The position numbers and the translations under genes are program-made. The notes beneath the pieces were generated by a model, which searched no databases, was not told the DNA's origin, and saw only the letters and a program-made list of their open reading frames with translations. This document shows positions 17,701 to 27,217 of a DNA stretch of 64,000 bases, piece after piece. The DNA lies in assembly GCF_000172175.1 (NCBI RefSeq), contig NZ_ABJL02000008.1, positions 1,860,001-1,924,000 on the forward strand. Direction: 5' to 3'. How positions within the stretch are numbered: the stretch's first letter is position 1; each line of letters begins with the position of its first letter. The DNA comes from Bacteroides intestinalis DSM 17393 (lineage in GTDB: Bacteria > Bacteroidota > Bacteroidia > Bacteroidales > Bacteroidaceae).

Positions 17701-18531
17701 CTATAAAATAATCCGGTCCTCTTTCTGCCGCACAAAGCAGTCTGAAAGCAATGAAGCAAACGGAGTATCATACGTCCGCGCCTTGAACGAACATCCTTTG
17801 ACGCATGCACAACACTTTATGCACTTTTCGGCAATCGTATTACATTCGTCACCTTTCAGGATAGCTCCCGAAGGACAATGTACAGCGCAAACGCCACAAT
17901 GCGTGCAAAGTTCCGCATTCACTTCCGGTACACGTGGCAAAAGAGCACCACTTTTACGCAACTTTATCACCCGGCGCAGAAACTTGAACAAAGGCAGAAA
18001 AGGCTGGCGCGGGCGCTGAATACGGTTCACATCCACCGGATACAAGTGTTCCATATCAACGGCGGCATTTATTTTCGTCCGTATCTTCGCACCAAATTCC
18101 TCCGCATATTGCAAATCATTTGCATCCGGACGCCCTAGGGCTATTGGATTTTGTTCCGTACTATACGAATGTTCTCCCACAAAAGTAGCCCCGGCAATAA
18201 CTTTGAAACCTTGGGCAGAAGCAAATGCATCCAATTCTATCAAAGCCTTTTCATATGCACGGTTACCATAAACTACTACCAGCACAACCGGAGATCCCGA
18301 TGCACAAATACCCTGCAACCGCTCCATAGCCAAAGGAGCTACCTTGCCGCCATACACCGGCACAGCAATAAGAGTCAGTGTATTCTCCGGAATATCTACC
18401 TCAGCAGCATGCAGTGTTAAATTCGTAGCAACAACATTTGTTAGTCCTGTTCCGCGAACAATTGCCTCACCAACTTGTTTAGAAGTACGAGTAGGCGAAA
18501 AATAGATGAAATGAACTTCGTTTATATCCAT
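17701..18531 (-). CDS. EFR1-type flavodoxin plus 2x[4Fe-4S] ferredoxin protein
   Basis: 276 residues from the ATG at 18531. The N-terminal part is a flavodoxin-like domain (FIYFSPTRTSKQVGEAIVRG, with the FMN phosphate loop SPTRTSK; then VPVYGGKVAP). The C-terminal part holds two [4Fe-4S] motifs, CTHCGVCAVHCPSG and CIKCCACVKGC. Proteins of this type transfer electrons between FMN and clusters; partners are unknown. The open frame continues to 18810, but the -7 box TATCTTTG at 18563-18570 and the lack of similarity upstream point to 18531. The gene is divergent from rho. Confidence 0.85.
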   Translation of the reverse strand: MDINEVHFIYFSPTRTSKQVGEAIVRGTGLTNVVATNLTLHAAEVDIPENTLTLIAVPVYGGKVAPLAMERLQGICASGSPVVLVVVYGNRAYEKALIELDAFASAQGFKVIAGATFVGEHSYSTEQNPIALGRPDANDLQYAEEFGAKIRTKINAAVDMEHLYPVDVNRIQRPRQPFLPLFKFLRRVIKLRKSGALLPRVPEVNAELCTHCGVCAVHCPSGAILKGDECNTIAEKCIKCCACVKGCSFKARTYDTPFASLLSDCFVRQKEDRIIL

Positions 18532-18562
18532 AAATATATGCGCTTTTTCTTGGTTTATCAAG

Positions 18563-18570
18563 CAAAGATA
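18563..18570 (-). promoter_or_regulatory. -7 box of the flavodoxin-ferredoxin gene
   Basis: TATCTTTG on the minus strand, 31 bp before the ATG at 18531; it decides the start codon of that gene. Confidence 0.65.
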
Positions 18571-18623
18571 AAGTTTTAAAATTAAAAAAAAGACGAATTG
18601 TTTATGAAACCAAAAATATTTAT

Positions 18624-18631
18624 TACCTTTG
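18624..18631 (+). promoter_or_regulatory. -7 box of rho and its long leader
   Basis: TACCTTTG on the + strand. If used, it gives rho a 5' leader of about 180 nt, long for this genome. The leader is AT-rich with a pyrimidine/C-containing middle (18720-18780) and could serve autogenous control, which is known for rho in other bacteria. Confidence 0.55.
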
Positions 18632-18821
18632 CGCCGTTGAAACATTCTGTAAACTCCTAAGTGCGGGTAGCTAACAGTTTTCCGGTTCAATAATAAATAT
18701 CCCATAATCATTATATTAAATAAAGGTATATTTGCCACGTTGCTTGTGACGACAACCGCAGCCGTGTGAACATATCTGTCCAATAACAAAAGAAATTTTA
18801 AACCATTCACATATATACTGT

Positions 18822-20885
18822 ATGTATAATATCATTCAATTGAACGACAAAAATTTGTCGGAACTTCAATCTATTGCCCAAGAACTGGGTATTAAAAAGA
18901 CAGACTCACTAAAAAAAGAAGAACTTGTTTACAAGATACTTGATGAACAAGCCATCGCAGGTGCTACCAAAAAGGTTGCTGCTGAAAAGCTGAAAGAAGA
19001 GCGTAAAGTGGACAGACAACAGAAACGTACCCGCGTAACCGTAAAAAAAGAGAGTACTGACAAAGTCTTTACCGCCAACAAAAATGGCGATCTCACTAAG
19101 GCAAAAGCTGAAGCTTCAGTAGCAGCCGCTAAAGTACAACCGGTAGCAGAAGCAGTAAAAGCACCGGTAACAGAGGCACCTAAAGCGCCGGTAACGGAAA
19201 AAGAAGTAGCTGTAACAGCTACAGAAGCTCCTGAAAAAGCTGAAACGCCTAACTCAACGAAGCGTAAACCGGGACGTCCGCGTAAAGCTAAGGTAGAAGA
19301 AAAAGCTCCCATACCCGCACCTGTACCTGTTGCAAAGAAGGAAGAGCCTAAGAAAGCTGAGCCCGAATTGAATTTTGAAACAGAAGCGCCTAAAGTTATC
19401 AAGAAAGTCGTAGTGGAAGACAGCCCTATCCTGTCAGAACCCGAAGATGACTTCATTCCTATCGAAGACCTTCCGACCGAAAAAGTAGAACTGCCTTCTG
19501 AACTTCTCGGTAAGTTTGAAGCAACTAAAGCTGAAACACCCGCAGTTCCTGTAGTTGAATCTGTTCCTACCAATCAACGTCCACGCCTTCGTCCCCGAGA
19601 CAACAATAATAATACCCCTTACAATAATAACAATAATAACAACCGGAACAACAATCCACGTCCCATACAACAGCAGCGTCCGGCACAACCGAATGCCAAC
19701 AACGAAAATTATTCTCCTGTCCCCGAACGCAGACCTGTAGTTGAACGTGAAAAAGTATACGAATTCGACGATATCCTAACCGGTACAGGCGTACTGGAAA
19801 TCATGCAGGATGGTTACGGATTCCTTCGTTCTTCCGACTATAATTACCTTTCTTCACCGGATGATATTTATGTATCTCAATCTCAAATTAAACTGTTTGG
19901 TCTGAAAACCGGTGATGTTGTAGAGGGTGTAATCCGTCCTCCTAAAGAAGGTGAGAAATATTTCCCATTAGTAAAAGTGGGAAAAATCAATGGACGTGAC
20001 CCGGCTTTCGTACGTGACCGCGTACCATTTGAACATCTCACACCATTATTCCCCGACGAAAAATTCAGATTGTGCAAAGGTGGCTATTCAGACTCTATGT
20101 CTGCTCGTGTAGTAGATCTCTTTGCTCCTATCGGTAAAGGCCAGCGTGCATTGATCGTGGCACAACCTAAAACCGGTAAGACCATCTTGATGAAAGATAT
20201 AGCCAATGCTATCGCAGCAAATCATCCGGAAGTCTACATGATTATGTTACTTATCGACGAACGCCCGGAAGAAGTAACCGACATGGCACGCACCGTAAAT
20301 GCCGAAGTCATTGCTTCCACTTTTGACGAACCTGCCGAACGCCACGTGAAAATCGCCGGTATTGTGCTGGAAAAAGCCAAAAGACTGGTAGAATGCGGTC
20401 ATGACGTAGTGATCTTCCTGGATTCAATTACACGTTTGGCACGTGCTTACAATACAGTATCTCCGGCTTCCGGTAAAGTACTTTCCGGTGGTGTGGACGC
20501 CAATGCACTTCATAAGCCCAAACGTTTCTTCGGAGCTGCCCGTAATATTGAAAACGGTGGTTCGCTCACTATTCTTGCTACTGCCTTGATTGATACAGGT
20601 TCCAAGATGGATGAAGTTATCTTCGAAGAATTCAAGGGTACAGGTAACATGGAATTGCAGCTCGACCGCAACCTGTCTAACAAACGTATCTTCCCAGCTG
20701 TCAATATTGTTGCTTCCAGCACCCGTCGTGACGACTTGCTGCAAGACAAGCAAACTTTGGATCGTATGTGGATACTCCGCAAATATCTGGCTGACATGAA
20801 TCCGATTGAAGCTATGGATTTTGTGAAAGACCGCATGGAAAAAACCAAAGATAACGATGAGTTCCTAATGAGCATGAATAGCTAA
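18822..20885 (+). CDS. rho: Transcription termination factor Rho with long disordered insertion
   Basis: 687 residues against ~420 in E. coli. A Rho_N helix-extension domain (~1-45, DKNLSELQSIAQELGI) comes first. About 250 low-complexity residues follow: Ala/Pro/Val/Lys/Glu-rich, an AT-hook-like KRKPGRPRK near residue 150, and an Asn-rich run from residue 261 to about 280. The conserved core has the cold-shock RNA-binding domain (GVLEIMQDGYGFLRS), Walker A (QPKTGKT, ~447), Walker B (VVIFLDSITRLARAYN) and the Q/R loops. Rho is the hexameric helicase that ends transcription. In Bacteroides thetaiotaomicron a Rho insertion of this type drives phase separation and gut fitness. A terminator hairpin follows. 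Confidence 0.95.
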   Translation: MYNIIQLNDKNLSELQSIAQELGIKKTDSLKKEELVYKILDEQAIAGATKKVAAEKLKEERKVDRQQKRTRVTVKKESTDKVFTANKNGDLTKAKAEASVAAAKVQPVAEAVKAPVTEAPKAPVTEKEVAVTATEAPEKAETPNSTKRKPGRPRKAKVEEKAPIPAPVPVAKKEEPKKAEPELNFETEAPKVIKKVVVEDSPILSEPEDDFIPIEDLPTEKVELPSELLGKFEATKAETPAVPVVESVPTNQRPRLRPRDNNNNTPYNNNNNNNRNNNPRPIQQQRPAQPNANNENYSPVPERRPVVEREKVYEFDDILTGTGVLEIMQDGYGFLRSSDYNYLSSPDDIYVSQSQIKLFGLKTGDVVEGVIRPPKEGEKYFPLVKVGKINGRDPAFVRDRVPFEHLTPLFPDEKFRLCKGGYSDSMSARVVDLFAPIGKGQRALIVAQPKTGKTILMKDIANAIAANHPEVYMIMLLIDERPEEVTDMARTVNAEVIASTFDEPAERHVKIAGIVLEKAKRLVECGHDVVIFLDSITRLARAYNTVSPASGKVLSGGVDANALHKPKRFFGAARNIENGGSLTILATALIDTGSKMDEVIFEEFKGTGNMELQLDRNLSNKRIFPAVNIVASSTRRDDLLQDKQTLDRMWILRKYLADMNPIEAMDFVKDRMEKTKDNDEFLMSMNS

Positions 20886-20933
20886 AACCATAGCTAAAAA
20901 GACAAAATCAACAATAAATAGGATTATATATAC

Positions 20934-20971
20934 AAAAAGGGCGGGACATTTTCGGATATCTCGCCCTTTTT
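20934..20971 (+). terminator. Intrinsic terminator of rho
   Basis: Arms AAAAAGGGCG and CGCCCTTTTT with a ~17-base loop, ending in a T-run. The next promoter box (20975-20982) begins directly after it. Confidence 0.75.
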
Positions 20972-20974
20972 ATT

Positions 20975-20982
20975 TATTTTTG
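20975..20982 (+). promoter_or_regulatory. -7 box of the tandem kinase operon
   Basis: TATTTTTG fits TAnnTTTG, 44 bp before the GTG start at 21027. Confidence 0.45.
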
Positions 20983-21026
20983 TCGCAAGTAATCAGATTT
21001 CATTATATAAACATTTAATTAATCAG

Positions 21027-22874
21027 GTGAGGCTCAGTAAAACGATCATACTATTTTTGTTGATGCTATTTTACAGTACTTCCTACATCCAATCGACAAA
21101 TCTGGATTTGGTAAATGAGCGTATACACCTGATGGAGTACCTGATGGATAACAATCTGGCCTATTCTCAAGAAGTCAGATTACATGATATCGCCCAGTGG
21201 GAAGATGAGCTTGTTGACGCATTTCGTAACAAGAAGGATTATAAACACATGTTCCTCATGCAGCAAATGGCTGCTTATGCACTTGTATCTGATGGACACA
21301 TCAATGAAGCATTGGAAAAAGCAAATGCCATGCTACAGCAAGCTACCTTAATGAGATATGATATAGGAATAGCCATATCACACTATGCCATTGGCGATAC
21401 TTACCTCAATGCCAACATGACTAATGAAGCTATCGAGGAATATGAAATAGCCATGCAGAAGCTATATAAAATTGCAGACTCCGAAAAATTACAGGAAAAA
21501 GTACTTATCCAATTAATCCCCACACTTATCAGACTGGGACGATTAAATGAAGCTAAAGACTATTTGGAACAGATAGAACAAGTAAAAGACTATCGACATA
21601 GCCGCTTCATAGAAAATATCTTTCAAGCCTACTATTATCTTCATACTAATAACCTGGAACAAGCCCGGGAATATATTCAGGAAGCAGAAGAATGGTATGA
21701 GTATTATCCTTTCTTTTTTCACAGTTCTATTTTGAAATATATCCAAGCCGAATATGCCAAGCAAGTCGAAGATGACGAGCAAGCCATAAAATTATATAAT
21801 GAACTGACCGTTAGCACCAGTAGCGCCAATGTCTACAATAGATATCTGAAAATGAAGAATTCATTGGCACGGCTGTATACCAAACGTGGAAGAGCCAAAG
21901 AGGCATGCGAAATATTTCAAGATATCAATGCTGCACGAGATTCTATCAATGCACGCAACTACTCCTCGCAAATTAATCTGCTGCGAACCATATATCAGGT
22001 AGACCGCCTTGAAATGGATAATCAAAATGAACGTAACCGATTATTGTTTTATTCTATCATGGGGTGCATCCTTATTTTAAGCATATCCATTGCATCGGTA
22101 CTCTATATCCGTAAGATCAATAAACGACTGATAGCATCCAGGCTAAAACTGGAAAAAGCACGGCAAATTGCAGAAAATTCCATCCGTACCAAGAGCATTT
22201 TTCTATCGAATATGAGTCATGAAATACGCACGCCTCTAAATGCCTTGTCCGGTTTCTCTACTATTCTGACGGATGCAAATATTGATATCAGCACCCGGCA
22301 ACAATGCAATGAAATCATTCAGCAGAATTCAGATTTACTGTTGAAACTCATAGATGATGTCGTAGATCTTTCTAGTCTGGAAATCGGCAAAATGCAATTT
22401 CTTTTCGCTAACAATAATGCTGTGGCTATATGCCGGAATGTAGTGGATACGGTAGAAAAGATAAAACAAACATCCGCTTCTGTACTGTTCCAAACTTCTT
22501 TAGAGAACTTGGAAATCTATACAGATGAAGCACGTCTTCAACAATTACTAATTAACTTACTGATTAATGCCACTAAATTTACCACAGAAGGAAGTATTAC
22601 TCTTTCATTAGAAAAACAGCCAGAAGGAGTTGCTCTGTTTGCTGTATCAGATACAGGTTGTGGCATAGCCCCAGAAAAGCAGGGTGCAATATTCAATCGT
22701 TTCGAAAAGCTGAATGAAAATGCACAAGGTAGTGGATTGGGACTTTCCATTTGCCAACTGATTGTGGAACGTTTCGGTGGAAAAATATGGATTGACCCCG
22801 AATACAAGAATGGTTCCCGTTTCCTGTTTACCCATCCTATTGTCTCAACTAGCAGAAAGGAGGTATCAGAATGA
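21027..22874 (+). CDS. TPR-containing membrane sensor histidine kinase
   Basis: 615 residues. An N-terminal signal/anchor helix (TIILFLLMLFYS) is followed by a helical TPR-like sensor region (~25-320), a second membrane helix at ~340-362 (FYSIMGCILILSISIASVLYI) and a coiled linker. Then come HisKA with H398 in FLSNMSHEIRTPLNALSGF, and HATPase_c with N box LLINLLINATKFT, G1 DTGCGI and G2 GSGLGLSIC. All catalytic motifs are present, so it should autophosphorylate. No receiver or HTH domain is fused and no response regulator is adjacent. It overlaps the next kinase by 4 bp (ATGA). GTG start chosen as it gives a full anchor helix. Confidence 0.85.
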   Translation: MRLSKTIILFLLMLFYSTSYIQSTNLDLVNERIHLMEYLMDNNLAYSQEVRLHDIAQWEDELVDAFRNKKDYKHMFLMQQMAAYALVSDGHINEALEKANAMLQQATLMRYDIGIAISHYAIGDTYLNANMTNEAIEEYEIAMQKLYKIADSEKLQEKVLIQLIPTLIRLGRLNEAKDYLEQIEQVKDYRHSRFIENIFQAYYYLHTNNLEQAREYIQEAEEWYEYYPFFFHSSILKYIQAEYAKQVEDDEQAIKLYNELTVSTSSANVYNRYLKMKNSLARLYTKRGRAKEACEIFQDINAARDSINARNYSSQINLLRTIYQVDRLEMDNQNERNRLLFYSIMGCILILSISIASVLYIRKINKRLIASRLKLEKARQIAENSIRTKSIFLSNMSHEIRTPLNALSGFSTILTDANIDISTRQQCNEIIQQNSDLLLKLIDDVVDLSSLEIGKMQFLFANNNAVAICRNVVDTVEKIKQTSASVLFQTSLENLEIYTDEARLQQLLINLLINATKFTTEGSITLSLEKQPEGVALFAVSDTGCGIAPEKQGAIFNRFEKLNENAQGSGLGLSICQLIVERFGGKIWIDPEYKNGSRFLFTHPIVSTSRKEVSE

Positions 22875-24835
22875 AACGTCTCTTATTTATAGTAGTTCTT
22901 TTACTTCAAATCTTTTTCATATTTGCAAACAGACCCATCAAACGGTCACCTGTTACCGATAGTCTTATAACAGAGTTGCAAACACTTCCACATGACACCA
23001 CCAGACTAAAACTACTCGAAAAGCTTGTGCTTACGGAGCAGAATTCTCCGCATTACATAGAATATGCAGAAGAAATGTTCAACGAAGCTCAGCGTCAAAA
23101 AAATGCTAAATACATCTGCAGCAGTACCTATTTTAAAATTCTATATTACTATAATAAAGAAAAAATAGACAGCGTCAGTAAATTGGTCGATTATGTAAAA
23201 CCCATTGCTGAACGCATGAAATACTACCGTTTGTACTTCAACGTACAAAAACTGCTCATATATACCTATATTTATAGCGAAAAATATGAATATGCCATCA
23301 ATGAAGCATTGGAAATGCTCAAGATAGCAGAAGAGTTGGATAATGTAGATGGATGCATAGCTGCATATTCATGCCTGGCAAGTGCCTATCATGAAACCAA
23401 TCGCAAGAAAGAAGAAGGAGAAGCGCTACGTAAGGCCCATGAATATGCTTCCGAGCAAAAGACAAGCAGTACGCAAATCAATGTTTTGGAACAACTGATC
23501 ATGTTCAGCAATGACCAAAATGATTATAAAAACCTGAAAGTATATTTAGATGAAAATAAGCAGCTAATAGAGGAAATGTTAGCCTGGGACCCTGACATGT
23601 ATGAGTCTTATTTCAACCTCTACCTATTTTCAACAGTATTCCAGTCCTACTACTATACAGGTATAGGAAAAACTGACTCTGCACAATATTATATAAAGAA
23701 GGCACAAGATTTCATAACTCCTCAAAGCTATCTCCCTTACATAACCATGTATCATGATGCCTATGCCAAATACTATCACCACACTAAAAATTATCAAAAT
23801 GCATTAGTACACATGGATTCTGCCCTGATATATATGCAACAATCTAAGTCAGCATTAACGGAGTACGCCAAACAATTATCCCGCAAAGCTGACATCCTGC
23901 TGGAAATTGGTCAATATGCAGAAGCATTACCATTATACGAAAAATCTAATCACATTCAAGATTCATTGACTGCTGCCATATCAGCCAAACAATTGGAAGA
24001 AATCAAAGAAATATACCATCTTAATCAGCTAGTATGGGAACGCGGGAAACTCAGGAATCGTGTACAAACCAGTATTCTCCTGAGCCTTGGAATCATACTA
24101 GTGCTATGTATCACTTATATGCTTCGCATCAACCGGATACGAAAAGCATTGAAAATTTCAAAAAAAGAGACCCAGAAAGCTACTCGTCAAACAGAGCGGG
24201 CCAATGAAATGAAAAACCGTTTCTTGTCCAACATGAGTCATGCCATCCGGGTTCCTCTGAACGGAGTATTAGGTTTCTCACAAATCATAGCAAACGAAGT
24301 GGAAATTGACGAACCTACTCGCAAAGAGTATGCAGACATCATTCAACAAAACACTGAACAATTAATGCGCCTGGTAAACAATGTCCTTGATCTATCCCGT
24401 TTGGAGGCTGGTATGATGAGGTTCCAATTAAGTGACTATGACATTGTACAACTTTGCAAAGATGCCGTAGGAATGGCACAAATGCAGAATCCAACCTTGC
24501 ATATTCATTTCTACAGTGACATTGACGAGTATATTGTTTATACTGATACAAACCGGATGATGCAACTCATCGTCAGTATTCTTACTTGCCCCTCTCCATC
24601 TTTCAAAGAAGAACGTGATCTCCAATTCACTTTAGATAAAAATGGAGAAATATTATGCTTCAAAGTTACGAACTCTCCATTGGCAGACCTCAATTATGCT
24701 AATCAGGACTCTGCTTTGCGTAACGATGTCAACCTTTTATTACTGAAACACTTCGGCGGTACTTATCAGGTAATTCATGACGGTAAGGAAGGACCGACTA
24801 TTCTTTTCACTTATCCTGCTACCTCAACTGAATAA
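22871..24835 (+). CDS. TPR sensor kinase paralogue with degenerate ATP-binding domain
   Basis: 654 residues with the same layout as the preceding gene: signal/anchor helix, TPR-like helices, a second membrane helix (ILLSLGIILVLCITYML, ~400), HisKA and a C-terminal HATPase region. H457 is kept (FLSNMSHAIRVPLNGVLGF), but the neighbouring catalytic acid of HE-x-R is changed to Ala. The ATP-binding part lacks the usual motifs: the N-box position reads MMQLIVSILTCPSPSF without the N-x-x-x-N-A pattern, the DxGxG box is replaced by NSPLADLN, and the GLGL loop is absent. It is probably a pseudokinase that modifies the first kinase. Start overlaps the previous stop by 4 bp. Confidence 0.85.
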   Translation: MKRLLFIVVLLLQIFFIFANRPIKRSPVTDSLITELQTLPHDTTRLKLLEKLVLTEQNSPHYIEYAEEMFNEAQRQKNAKYICSSTYFKILYYYNKEKIDSVSKLVDYVKPIAERMKYYRLYFNVQKLLIYTYIYSEKYEYAINEALEMLKIAEELDNVDGCIAAYSCLASAYHETNRKKEEGEALRKAHEYASEQKTSSTQINVLEQLIMFSNDQNDYKNLKVYLDENKQLIEEMLAWDPDMYESYFNLYLFSTVFQSYYYTGIGKTDSAQYYIKKAQDFITPQSYLPYITMYHDAYAKYYHHTKNYQNALVHMDSALIYMQQSKSALTEYAKQLSRKADILLEIGQYAEALPLYEKSNHIQDSLTAAISAKQLEEIKEIYHLNQLVWERGKLRNRVQTSILLSLGIILVLCITYMLRINRIRKALKISKKETQKATRQTERANEMKNRFLSNMSHAIRVPLNGVLGFSQIIANEVEIDEPTRKEYADIIQQNTEQLMRLVNNVLDLSRLEAGMMRFQLSDYDIVQLCKDAVGMAQMQNPTLHIHFYSDIDEYIVYTDTNRMMQLIVSILTCPSPSFKEERDLQFTLDKNGEILCFKVTNSPLADLNYANQDSALRNDVNLLLLKHFGGTYQVIHDGKEGPTILFTYPATSTE

Positions 24836-24875
24836 TATTCTTGCCTCAAAAGAAGGTAGATACAGGGATTTTTTG

Positions 24876-24883
24876 TACTTTTG
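24876..24883 (+). promoter_or_regulatory. -7 box of ffh-folD
   Basis: TACTTTTG on the + strand, about 48 bp before the ffh ATG. Confidence 0.55.
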
Positions 24884-24931
24884 CGCCTCAATAAGAGTAA
24901 TTTGTAATTTATAAATAGTAATTATATCATC

Positions 24932-26251
24932 ATGTTCGATAATTTAAGCGAAAGACTGGAAAGGTCGTTTAAAATTCTGAAAGGTGAAGGAAAAATCACC
25001 GAGATCAATGTTGCGGAAACCCTGAAAGATGTGCGCAAAGCACTGTTAGACGCCGACGTTAACTACAAAGTAGCCAAAACTTTTACAGATACGGTTAAGG
25101 AAAAGGCATTGGGACAAAACGTATTGACAGCCGTAAAGCCCAGCCAATTAATGGTGAAGATCGTGCACGACGAGCTAACTCAATTAATGGGTGGCGAAAC
25201 TGCAGAAATTGATTTGGAAGGAAAACCTGCTGTCATCTTAATGTCTGGTCTGCAAGGTTCCGGTAAGACTACTTTCTCCGGTAAGTTGGCACGAATGCTA
25301 AAAACGAAAAAGAACAAGAAACCGTTGTTGGTGGCTTGTGACGTATACCGCCCTGCCGCTGTCGAACAGTTGCGCGTATTAGCAGAGCAAATAGGAGTTC
25401 CAATGTACTCTGAACCGGATAGTAAGAATCCGGTGAAAATTGCAGAAAATGCAATTCAGGAAGCAAAAGCCAAAGGATATGATGTTGTAATCGTCGATAC
25501 CGCCGGACGTCTGGCTGTGGATGAAGAGATGATGAATGAGATTGCTGCTATTAAAAAAGCAATCAATCCGAATGAGATTCTTTTCGTTGTAGACTCTATG
25601 ACCGGTCAGGATGCTGTAAACACAGCAAAAGAGTTTAACGAACGTCTTGACTTTAATGGTGTTGTACTGACTAAGTTGGATGGTGATACCCGGGGTGGTG
25701 CCGCTCTTTCTATCCGTTCAGTAGTAAACAAGCCGATCAAATTTGTAGGTACAGGTGAGAAACTGGATGCCATCGACCAATTCCACCCTTCGCGTATGTC
25801 AGACCGTATCCTCGGTATGGGTGATATTGTTTCATTGGTGGAACGTGCCCAAGAGCAATATGACGAGGAAGAGGCCAAACGCCTACAAAAGAAGATTGCT
25901 AAGAACCAGTTCGACTTCAACGACTTCTTGAGTCAGATAGCGCAAATCAAAAAGATGGGTAACCTGAAAGACCTGGCTTCTATGATTCCGGGTGTAGGTA
26001 AGGCTATAAAGGACATCGATATTGACGACAATGCTTTCAAGAGTATTGAAGCTATTATTTATTCTATGACCCCTGCAGAACGTAGTAATCCGGCCCTTCT
26101 GAACGGTTCACGCAGACAACGTATTGCTAAAGGTAGTGGTACGAATATTCAGGAAGTAAACCGCTTGTTAAAACAATTCGATCAAACTCGTAAGATGATG
26201 AAGATGGTAACAGGTAGCAAGATGGGTAAAATGATGCCTAAGATGAAATAA
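24932..26251 (+). CDS. ffh: Signal recognition particle protein Ffh
   Basis: 439 residues. The N-domain (FDNLSERLERSFKILKGEGKITE) leads into the G-domain with P-loop GLQGSGKTTFSGKLA (~108-122), ACDVYRPAAVEQL, the DTAGRL G3 box, TKLDGDTRGGAALS (G4) and GTGEKLDAIDQFHP. The Met-rich M-domain ends in MMKMVTGSKMGKMMPKMK. Ffh binds signal sequences of nascent membrane and exported proteins together with 4.5S RNA and docks on FtsY. The length matches the family. folD follows after 13 bp. Confidence 0.97.
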   Translation: MFDNLSERLERSFKILKGEGKITEINVAETLKDVRKALLDADVNYKVAKTFTDTVKEKALGQNVLTAVKPSQLMVKIVHDELTQLMGGETAEIDLEGKPAVILMSGLQGSGKTTFSGKLARMLKTKKNKKPLLVACDVYRPAAVEQLRVLAEQIGVPMYSEPDSKNPVKIAENAIQEAKAKGYDVVIVDTAGRLAVDEEMMNEIAAIKKAINPNEILFVVDSMTGQDAVNTAKEFNERLDFNGVVLTKLDGDTRGGAALSIRSVVNKPIKFVGTGEKLDAIDQFHPSRMSDRILGMGDIVSLVERAQEQYDEEEAKRLQKKIAKNQFDFNDFLSQIAQIKKMGNLKDLASMIPGVGKAIKDIDIDDNAFKSIEAIIYSMTPAERSNPALLNGSRRQRIAKGSGTNIQEVNRLLKQFDQTRKMMKMVTGSKMGKMMPKMK

Positions 26252-26264
26252 AAAAAATACTGAT

Positions 26265-27146
26265 ATGACACTAATTGACGGAAAAGCAATTTCGGAACAA
26301 GTAAAACAGGAGATTGCTGCAGAAGTAGCAGAAATGGTGGCGAAAGGTGGTAAACGTCCTCATCTTGCAGCAATTCTCGTAGGCCACGATGGTGGTAGTG
26401 AAACGTATGTTGCTGCAAAAGTAAAAGCATGCGAAGTTTGCGGGTTCAAATCCAGCCTCATCCGTTACGAGGCAGATGTGACGGAAGAAGAACTTCTTGC
26501 TAAAGTACGTGAGCTAAACGAAGATGCAGACATAGACGGGTTCATAGTACAGCTTCCATTACCCAAGCACATCTCCGAACAGAAAGTGATCGAGACCATT
26601 GATTATCGCAAAGATGTAGATGGTTTCCATCCCATCAATGTAGGACGCATGTCCATAGGATTGCCTTGCTATGTATCGGCAACTCCCAACGGAATCCTAG
26701 AATTATTGAAACGCTATCAGATAGAGACTTCCGGAAAGAAGTGCGTAGTATTGGGACGTAGCAATATCGTCGGCAAACCGATGGCAGCGCTCATGATGCA
26801 AAAGGCTTATCCGGGAGACGCAACCGTAACCGTATGCCACAGCCGCAGTAAAGACTTGGTGAAAGAGTGTCAGGAAGCTGATATTATCATTGCTGCATTG
26901 GGGCAACCCAATTTTGTAAAAGCCAAGATGGTGAAAGAAGGTGCCGTAGTTATTGATGTAGGTACTACTCGCGTACCGGATGCCAGAAAGAAATCAGGAT
27001 TTAAACTGACCGGTGACGTAAAGTTTGACGAAGTTGCTTCTAAGTGTTCATTCATCACTCCCGTACCGGGCGGCGTAGGACCGATGACTATCGTTTCTTT
27101 AATGAAGAATACATTACTGGCTGGTAAGAAAGCAATTTACCAATAA
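26265..27146 (+). CDS. folD: Methylenetetrahydrofolate dehydrogenase/cyclohydrolase FolD
   Basis: 293 residues. Family signatures are complete: the YVAAKVKACEVCG stretch with the catalytic Lys of YxxxK, GFIVQLPLPKHI, the DVDGFHPINVGRM turn, and the Rossmann part with VVLGRSNIVGKPMA, TVTVCHSRS and the C-terminal ITPVPGGVGPMT signature. The bifunctional enzyme interconverts 5,10-methylene-, methenyl- and 10-formyl-THF in one-carbon metabolism. It is probably co-transcribed with ffh, and a strong terminator follows. Confidence 0.97.
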   Translation: MTLIDGKAISEQVKQEIAAEVAEMVAKGGKRPHLAAILVGHDGGSETYVAAKVKACEVCGFKSSLIRYEADVTEEELLAKVRELNEDADIDGFIVQLPLPKHISEQKVIETIDYRKDVDGFHPINVGRMSIGLPCYVSATPNGILELLKRYQIETSGKKCVVLGRSNIVGKPMAALMMQKAYPGDATVTVCHSRSKDLVKECQEADIIIAALGQPNFVKAKMVKEGAVVIDVGTTRVPDARKKSGFKLTGDVKFDEVASKCSFITPVPGGVGPMTIVSLMKNTLLAGKKAIYQ

Positions 27147-27151
27147 CCTCG

Positions 27152-27201
27152 AATACCGGAAGAAGACAATTATCTCCATTAGGCTTCTTCCGGTATTTTG
27201 T
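27152..27201 (+). terminator. Intrinsic terminator of ffh-folD
   Basis: 14-bp perfect arms AATACCGGAAGAAG and CTTCTTCCGGTATT, followed by TTGTTT. Confidence 0.8.
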
Positions 27202-27217
27202 TTAATCTATAATACTC

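Noticed and set aside
18532..18810. N-terminal extension of the flavodoxin-ferredoxin protein
   Set aside because: A -7 box lies inside it and the residues look non-protein; ATG 18531 is the natural start.
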